From Chaetorhynchus papuensis (lineage: Eukaryota > Chordata > Aves > Passeriformes > Rhipiduridae), in assembly GCA_013396525.1 (NCBI GenBank), contig VWYX01001152.1:176355-240354 (forward strand): 64,000 nucleotides of DNA, given 5' to 3'. Shown here in pieces: positions 51,501-60,500 of the stretch (positions within the stretch are counted from its first letter, which is position 1; every line of letters begins with the position of its first letter). The position numbers and the translations under genes were made by a program. The notes under the pieces were generated by a model. It saw only the letters and a list, made by a program, of their open reading frames with translations. It did not search any database and was not told the DNA's origin.

Positions 51501-54500
51501 TCCTCTGCTGTAGCAGATTGTTTTGGAGTGATGAGGAAAGCAGTCTTTGATCTGCTAACCAAAGTTTTTGTTTAGTATCTTAGCATGAAAATTTCAGTGC
51601 TGGATTCTGTCTATAACAGCACCAAATACCTGGTGTAAGGCCAAAATGTTTGATTGCATTTGATGCTTGTTTTGTAAATAACTGATATTTTATTTGCAGG
51701 TTCATCCAAATGAACTGACAAATGGTGTCATAAATGCTGCATTCATGCTTCTGTTTAAAGATCTCATCAAACTTTTTGCTTGCTACAATGATGGGGTTAT
51801 TAACTTACTAGGTAGGTAACCTGGCTTTTATCTCACATTCTGTAAGCTCGTGAAGAATCAGTTTCAGATCTGCTTCAGTTTTTTTACTTAACTTCCATTA
51901 AAGCTACATTTATCTTGGCTGTTCTAGTCTGAAATGAGAGAAAATTTTAAGCTGTACCCTCTTACATTAGTGTTCATCTGAGGCTGGATCATCACATGTC
52001 CTTAAAAGTGTGAAGAAGCATACTTTAAAGACACTGACCATCACTGTGCTTAAAGAAGTGTACAGTGCTTTGTGAGCATGCATAATATGTCCTGCAAGGT
52101 TAGAAGCTTTTGCATTTTTAAGATGCCCACATTCTTCTGTTATATATCACAGAATCAGTTAGGTTTGAAAAGACCTTTGAGATCATCGAGTCTGCCCTGT
52201 GACCAAACACCACCTTATCACCTAGACCATGGCGCTGAGTGCCACATCCAGTTTTTCCTTAAACACCTCCAGGGATGATGACTCCATCACCTCTTTGGGC
52301 AGCCCATTTCAAGGGTCTAATCGCCCTTTCTGTGAAGAATTTCTTCCTAATGCCCAGCCTAAACCTTCCCTGGCACAGCTTATGACTGTGTCCTCTTGTC
52401 CTGTCGCTGGTTGCCTGGGAGAAGACACCAACCCTCACCTGGCTGTAACTTCCTTTCAGGTAGTTGTAGAGAGTGATAATGTTACGTGGTAGCCTTGTGT
52501 GAAGTAATATACTCCTGAATAACATTCCTGATCTGCCTGAAAGCATGACTGCCAAAACTGGATCCCCTTCAGAACCCTACCTACCATCAGCCTACAAAGT
52601 GTACAGGAGGCTGTGAGAATGTTCTGAAGCTCAGGCAGCCTGGTGTGATCACCAGCATGACACAATGGATTTGGCATAAAAATTCAGTTGAAATTTCAGT
52701 GTCTACTGCTACTTAAAGCATAAGTTCAGGTTGAAATATGTGGCAACTCTATTTAATAATGGACACAAATGGACCTTAGAGAGCTACTTAATTGAAAAAG
52801 TACGGTTCTTTGGAGTGAAGACAATTTGGAGAGGACATATATTAATATAAGTTTAAGTATCCTTAATTATTTTGAACTTTAAGTTGGGTAGCTACTTCAT
52901 CTTCTTACTTTTTAGTCTTTAAAAGAGTGGTCGACGTCACTCACAATGCTGTGGCTAGTTGGGGTTCAGTTTGATGGTCTGTATAATTCTTGAGCAGCTC
53001 AGCAAGCCCAGCTTCTAAGTTATACTAGGCAAGAGGGATGCCACTAGATTAATGTCCAAGTAGTGAATGTTAATGTAGAGTCATATTCTTGAAACGTGAT
53101 TTTTCTGAAGACTAGAGTTGTGGATATAAGACCGAATGTAAGACATTTAACTGAAATTTACCACATTATTTCTTTAGAGAAGTTTTTTGAAATGAAAAAG
53201 GGACAATGTAAAGATGCTCTTGAAATCTACAAACGATTTCTAACTCGAATGACCAGAGTATCAGAGTTTCTTAAAGTTGCAGAGGTAAGTGGCTTTCAAT
53301 CTTGAATAAAGGTTCTGTTGGGAATAAAAGTATGCAGATTTTTTAAGTCTGTTTTTTTAGTCTTTGCAGCCAACACTAGGTTAACTGTAATGTGAGATTT
53401 TCCTGGTTTTGTTCATTGTTATCATCCTCTTATGTGGACAATAGGAATATTACATGGTTAATTAACTCCTTTGCTGGATTCTTATTTGTGGTAGTTGGCT
53501 CTTTGGCACAGGGCACACATTTTCTGTGTTTCATACTTCATTATAATGGACAGCAGTAATGAGCTGAATAAAAACTTTGTTTCTTTGCTAATTCACTTAT
53601 CTATGGAGAAGCCTGATAGACTCCCTAATGACTAGTAATGTCAGATATGAATATTGAACTTGAGGGAGTTTAGTACTTTAGAGACATAGGTCTGCTTTTC
53701 TGCACAGGGGTTATAGTGACTCTACTTCAGGATTACAAGCTGCAGTGGAGCTTGCTGCTCTTCTGCAAAAGCTGAACTAGCAGTCACTCTGAAGAACCAC
53801 AGTGAAGCAACAGGACAATTAATAGAAGATTGCACCCTTAGACCTTAACTTGCTGTCCTCTGAGACAACGGTATATGACCAGTGTGTTTCAGTATAGAGT
53901 ATTTTCACGTGTGTGAAATCCTGCTCCATTTTGTTATCCTTTTATTTTAAATTGATTTTTAATTTGTGGGGAAAAAAAATCAAAAAACTGCTGCAGGTTG
54001 TTGAAGGCAGCTGCTGGAAAGATGGACATCTGCTTTCTAACTTTGTATTATTTTTCTAAAGACAGAGTGTGTTATAGCTTGAAGAAAATTAATGCCTGCT
54101 GCAGTGGAATAATGCACTTAGATTTTACCTTTACTCTTTTATCTCCACAGCAAGTTGGGATTGACAAAGGTGATATCCCTGATCTTACACAGGTGAGCTG
54201 CTCTTGGAGTCTTTTTGGATTTGTGTAATAAATAAAAGTTCTGTAATTAGGAAAGCACACCAGGAATGCAAATGTTGGTGAAGTCATGCCACCTAACATG
54301 CTGTAGCTGCTGGTCCATTTAAGTATCACTTGCAAATTGGCCTGGGTGCCTCGTTTTGTGTTTGATGTGAAGAGGATATTTACTTAGGGGAAGAGATCCA
54401 TGCTGAGGCGTTCACCTGTGACAATTTTGATACCAGTAAAACTGGAACAGAAGAGCAAGCCAGACTACTAAGCAGCTGCAAACCCCAACTGTTCATACAG

Positions 54501-57500
54501 TTTTTGTTCATGCAGTTTTTGATAGCCTCTTGAAAGCCTGGTTTAAATCAGCATCAGAATAGTGTTTCTCTCATTTAAATGCCACTTAAAAATTCTGAAA
54601 GTGAGACATTATGAGAAGATGGAGAGTTTTAATCTTTGTGGATTTCAGATACGATGGGGCTATAAAGTCTGGCCACTCTTTCAGCAGAGAAAAGCAGCAT
54701 GTGCAAGACCAGACCTAATCCAGAAACAGCTGCCGCAGGATGTTCCCCTAACTCTGTACCTCAGGGGCTCTTTCTCAACACAGTCCAGTCAGTGATGAAC
54801 TGAGTCCTTAAACCAGAAGAAACCACCTTAAACCCAGCTAATGAAATATACTTTATACATTTCTGTGGCACTTTTATCTGCTTCTGCTTGTGTTGTGCCA
54901 GCCTGTTCTGCATCACCAGTCAGTGCCGCACTGGCTCAGCAGCAGCTTAGTTACTGCTGCCCGATGGTCCCTTCCACCCCCTGAGCCAACACTTTAAAAT
55001 ACAGTAGTTCTTTTGGAAGGAAGGGATCCACAATGATAATCTCATCCAACTTCCTGACCATTTCAGACTCTGCTCAGGTGTATTCTCTCAGTCTCACAGC
55101 TGTATTCTCCCAAAGGCTGCTTGGCACTCAATTGCCAAGGCTAGCCTTAAACATGCTGTATAGCTTATGTATAAGACCTCAGCAGCGTATTTCAGAGAGA
55201 AATAAATAAAAGGTGAATAATAAAACTGAATTTCAGTTAATAATTAGTACATAATTCTATGTAGTATCCATGGTATACCTAAATTTCTATAGCAAGCCCT
55301 GGGAATAATCGATATGCTGCAAGAAGTTGGTTGTGTTGACACTCTATCTGCATACTCTGTAAATCCAGACAAGTGGTCCCAGTAGTGTAATCCAAGTTGA
55401 TAGTTGTCATCTTTGGACTTTATAGTTTGTCTACAAAGTTTTGGAGACTGAGAAGGCATCTTTGCAACTAAAAATTTTGGCTCATTTTTATTTACTAGCA
55501 TTTCTTAAAGTAAGACAGTTTTTGCCCCTAGTAGCTAGTAGAGAAATCATATCTAAGGTTCCAGCACAAGGCTGACTGATAGATTATCTAATGTTAAAGC
55601 AGTATCTAGAAGACATTAAGCAATGTTCAGTGTTGCAAATTGGGTACTAGATAGTATTTTCTTTCCAAATTGGTGCATCTGGCTAGAAATTTTCTGAAGC
55701 TTCTTCTCTGAGTTCTGTTTGATAGATAAGTTTTGTATTACCTTGCTGTTTTTAAGAAACGTTTGACTAGTATATTGGAAAGCTATCTAAAGTGTCTAGA
55801 AGTAACAGTAATTCATGCCATCTTTTTTTAATTTTTTTTTTTAAACATAGCTTGTACTTACATGTTAAAGTTGCACAACTTGTATCTTACAACATAGCCT
55901 TTTTGAATATGTAAAAGTCTGAATCTCTCTGGATTTTTTTAGTTTGTTTTACCTTTCTTCTTTTATTTTCTGCTGGAGAATTCTTATAACTAGGTCACTT
56001 GTGTTTAACCAGTTCTTATTATGCCCAAATGAATTGAAAGTTAATAAATATGCCTGTAAAAGCAGCAAGGTCAAGATGTCTCTTCATTGATTGTGTACGT
56101 AGGATGTATTTAAACTCAATACCTCATTTAAGGTTATTTTGAGCGTTTTAAATTTCTGGATGTGTTAAGTTACTGGTTTTAATGCTAAAATCAATATGTA
56201 GACACTGCAAGTACACTGAGCTGTGCATTGGTACTAGCAGGTGCTATGCATCCTGAAATACCTGATGCAGCCAGTCAGCTGGTTTTTCAGTATAGGGGCA
56301 GTGGATAGTCTGTTTTCAAGCATCACAAACTGACTTGTTTGATAATTATGTCTGCCCTGAAATTAAAGATGTTATTTATGAAAAGCATCATGGGTATTGC
56401 TGTCAGGAATTGTGGTTGATCTGAAAGAGACTGATAAAGAGAATTCCATGTTTAGAGACTGATGAACTGATGAACTTGTAATGCTGATGAAATATTCAAT
56501 TATTATATGCTACTGTATCTCTCAAGGGTTTCTTCTCTGCGTGTAGATCTTCTAGGAGTCTACTTATCCAGACTCTATTTTTATACTGGAATAGCTAAGC
56601 CCAGTGTGCATTTACAACTACTTTTTCTATCTGCCATTGTAACAGCAAGTGCCTGTGGGTATTGGCTGCTGACCACAAAAAGGTTGCTTAAAATAAAACC
56701 TAAGATCAGGGAGGCCTGAAAAAGCTTAGTTTTTTATAGATGTCTAAAATAGCAATCTTTCTGCATTTTGAGCTAGCTGCACAGTGACATGTACCAGGGT
56801 ACCATTTTGAGGAGAACAGCTCTTAAGTTTTGTGATGTTGGGAGTCTTGAGCCAAAGGTCGCTCCTTCTGGGGGCATTGGAAAGGACTTTGTTTCCTCCA
56901 GGTTGCAAATGCTTTCTAACCCCCTGGTCATGAAAGAGGTTTTGGGGGTCTGACTACAAGCAAAGCTGAAAGTGTGACCTTGGACCTGTGAATCTTAAAA
57001 TTAACCCTGTGGATGCCTGTGCTGTTGCCAGTGTTTAACACTGATTTTAAAGCATGATGAGCAGCACACCCTGGATTTCGGCTTCAGGTGCTGCATAGTG
57101 GGGGTAGACATTTTCTCACTGCAAATTTGGATGCAGTAATATCTTTTTAAAAACTGGCTTTGCCTGAATACTTCTAGCATGGAAATGCACTGTTTCCACA
57201 CTGATGTAAAAAAAGTAACTGCATGAGCACGCACATGGTGGGCTTCAGGGAAGTTGGTGCTGGATTTCAAAGTATGGTTAGATCACTGCAAGACATTGAG
57301 GTGTGTGTCTTTCTCTTTGCTTTCAAGGCTCCCAGCAGTCTCATGGAGACCCTTGAGCAACATCTAAACTCACTGGAAGGAAAAAAACCTGGCAACAAGT
57401 AGGTATATATGTTGTACCATGTATCTAGGCATAATAGCGACAGTGTGAGATTAGTTCATGTTTAGGTTGGCCTCCACCAACCTCCTGTCACTTAGCTAGA

Positions 57501-60500
57501 AAATAAGAAAGACAAGGCTTTTCCTTTCCTTTAAAAAGTCATCTTAATGGCAACCTTTTTTTTAATTACTGGTAGTGGGAGAAACACACAAAACAACTAG
57601 ACGCTTTCCAAAATTAAGTAAAATTGCTTGAGGAAAACTTGAAGGAACTGGGGGTTTGCATGCTGCTAAGGCTTTTATCATCAAAATCTATTTCTTTTCT
57701 GATGTTTTTGCATCTTCTTACTAGATACTTGCCGTGGCTAAATCTAGGAAGGATTAAGCTAAACCTCTGTTTTCTCTTTTACTGTTGCTTTCCTTGCAAT
57801 TTAGTGAAGGGTAAGTACATACCTTTACATATCGCTTGCTGGCATGGTTATGTGTATTTTTAAAAGATTTTCATGAACACTTAGAAATAGATATTTTGTT
57901 TGAATTGAGCTCAACTCTTCTTTGCTTTTGTATATAGACATTAAGGGTTTTTTTGTCATTTCTGTGATCAGAAGATCTGGAAATCTTCTAATCTGTTATA
58001 CAGCTCTTAGGACTTATCCAATTCAAGTAACTTACGGGATGGATGCTAGTTCAATACTGGTGCAGCTTTATCTTCAACCCTTCCTTTCATCTCTTAGATC
58101 AAAGCAGCTCTAAAAATATGTAGCAGTATTTTCATACCTCATAATGAAAGCAAACAGATGCACTGACGTGCATTTTAAGTTATGATTAAGTCTCTGTCAG
58201 TTACTGTTAGTGTGATTTTTGTGCATGTGGGAGAACTTTCAGCTTGAACTTACCAACTCCCTGTTTTCATACTTTTAAATGCAGTTATTTTCAAGTGACT
58301 CTGACTTTCTTTAAAAGAAAGTAGACTTTGAAAATTTGCTGACACATCCTCAGATGACTCATGTTAGATAACTGTTTCAGTATTGGTGGTGTTCTGCTGC
58401 TGTTGTATGGTTTTCTAATATGGTGACATCTTGCCCCAGTAACTCTTTCCTACTGGGTCCTGTAGGCACCGAAGCAATATATTTGCATGCATCTCTGCCT
58501 TTCCTCCATTTAGTAGAGCTTATTTTAAAGGCAGAATAATCCTCTGATGCTAGTTAGCTTAAAAGATTAATTTAAGGTGTGAAGTAAAATTTTCATTCCT
58601 TGTCTAAAGTGGCACATGGAAGTTTGAGAAATGTAAAGGGCGTGCAATTGAAGAGGTCTTCAGAAAGCTTTCATGGTTAGGTTTTGGTCTTTTTGCAGGA
58701 GTTTTGATGACCAGAAACATAGCTTCAAAACTATACTTATCTGAAAATCCCCTTTTTTTTCTAGATCTGGGGCTCCTTCTCCTCTGAGCAAGGTAAATAC
58801 TGCCAGTTGCTATACTAGATAATTCTTGTTCAGGTGATATGGTTTAGAACATTGTAAGGGCATAAAGAGTTAAATTTCCGTCTTTTAATCTGCTTTTTGG
58901 ACTTTGCCACCTAATTGACAAAATTGTGTCTTTTAATGGCTTTATAAATAATGGCCCCATAAGACCATGTCACTGATCTGAAGGGCTGCAGTGCTTGTAC
59001 CATCAGGATGCTAAGGAACTTTACCTGGATGTGGTGATTGCTCCTTGTGAAAGCATAAAAGATACACATATTTTTATCTCAAATTCTTTTTTTTCTTTTT
59101 TTTTTTTTGCTTTCACTCCACCTTAATTCTCATGTCACTGAGAAACTTGCTCCAGGGTATTTCTCCTCCAAATCCTTCACTCCTTCACTCCCTCTGCAGC
59201 TTTTTAGGGGGAAGTTCCGACTCTTTTAAAACCATGTCCATGTGAAAAGCCAGGAAGAAAGGAGGAAAATTTTCATCTGATATATCTAGTTTCAGAAATG
59301 ATCTTTATTAGTGAGACTGCTGACCTTAATTTAAAGCAGGAGTTGCCAGTGAAGATGCCTTGGTTTGAGTGTCAGATAAACTAATGAGCTTTATGGTGTT
59401 AGTAATAGTAGCTCCTGGTATCCCTGGAGCATTGCCAGGTGCTATAGCTGTGTCTCATAATGGGTGTTGTGCAGGAAAAACTCAATGAAATCTTCTGAAT
59501 CTAAGGCAGGGGCTTCAATGCTTGATTCTAGAGAAAGCTCTTAAATTTCTTTCTGAAAAGCCCTTTACAAAAACACACAACAAAACCAAACTAAAACAAA
59601 ACCAAGCAAAAAATACCCCCCCCCCCAACTGTCCTGTTTAATATGAGAACACTTGGTGAGAACTACATGGTGGCTCAGAAAGTGTTCTTAAAACTTTAAC
59701 CACATCTTCCTTGATGCACATGAGGGATTGGGACCATTATAGTCTCAAACCTTACTAAAGCTTTGAGGAGAGTCTAGGAAGCTTACACCCACGTGCTAGA
59801 GTTATGATGATGAGATGGCAGTAGAAGAACTCAGAAGAAAATCTCTTCACCTTTGCCATTCTTTTTCCGTCTTGGAAGTGGTCAGAATGGCAAACAGTAC
59901 TAAAATAAGGACTTGTTTTCAGTTGTTAGGAAAAGGATCTCTCTAGCATGTGAGATGCTGTACCAAAGCTTGTAGTATCTTTTAGAATTAAATTGACACT
60001 CTACAAGGTAACTTGAGTCTTCAAGTTCACAGAGGAGTTGCAATATACTCTCCTGGGTGTCTGTCCTTGCCATGCTTAAAGTATCTTTATCCAGAATTGG
60101 AGGAGCTAATGAAGCAAACTCAGAGACTGAGCTGTCTTTTGTATCTTCCCAAGGACTTAACCTTGAGTGCTGTTGATGGCTCTTTAAACACTCTTCTGAA
60201 GGTTTACAAACACTTTTAACTAGTTTCTAACCATTTCTCTTCTCTCACCATTTCTGTGGTTAGACTACTAAGGTGCTGTTGAGGGCAAACAACTATTTCA
60301 TTCCATAGACAACATGAGGAGTCTGACAGTTATAGAAACAACTCCTTTAGAATAAATCTTGTAGAAACTTTTTTTCCTTCTTTGGAGTCACCCTGGGGTT
60401 TCTCAGCTCTACTGCCATCTGAAAACTTAGCCCAGTCTTCATTAAATTCTTTCAGAGGAGAAAACAGCTCTCAGTAAAAAGACCTGATGTCAAAATTGGG

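Noticed and set aside
52229..52677. ORFs on both strands around 52.2-52.7 kb
   Set aside because: They fall in the CR1 tail, which is the non-coding 3' region of the element.
56507..56719. 70-codon hydrophobic ORF in the intron before coding exon 9
   Set aside because: The hydrophobic translation comes from T-rich DNA; no splice or start context and no known family.
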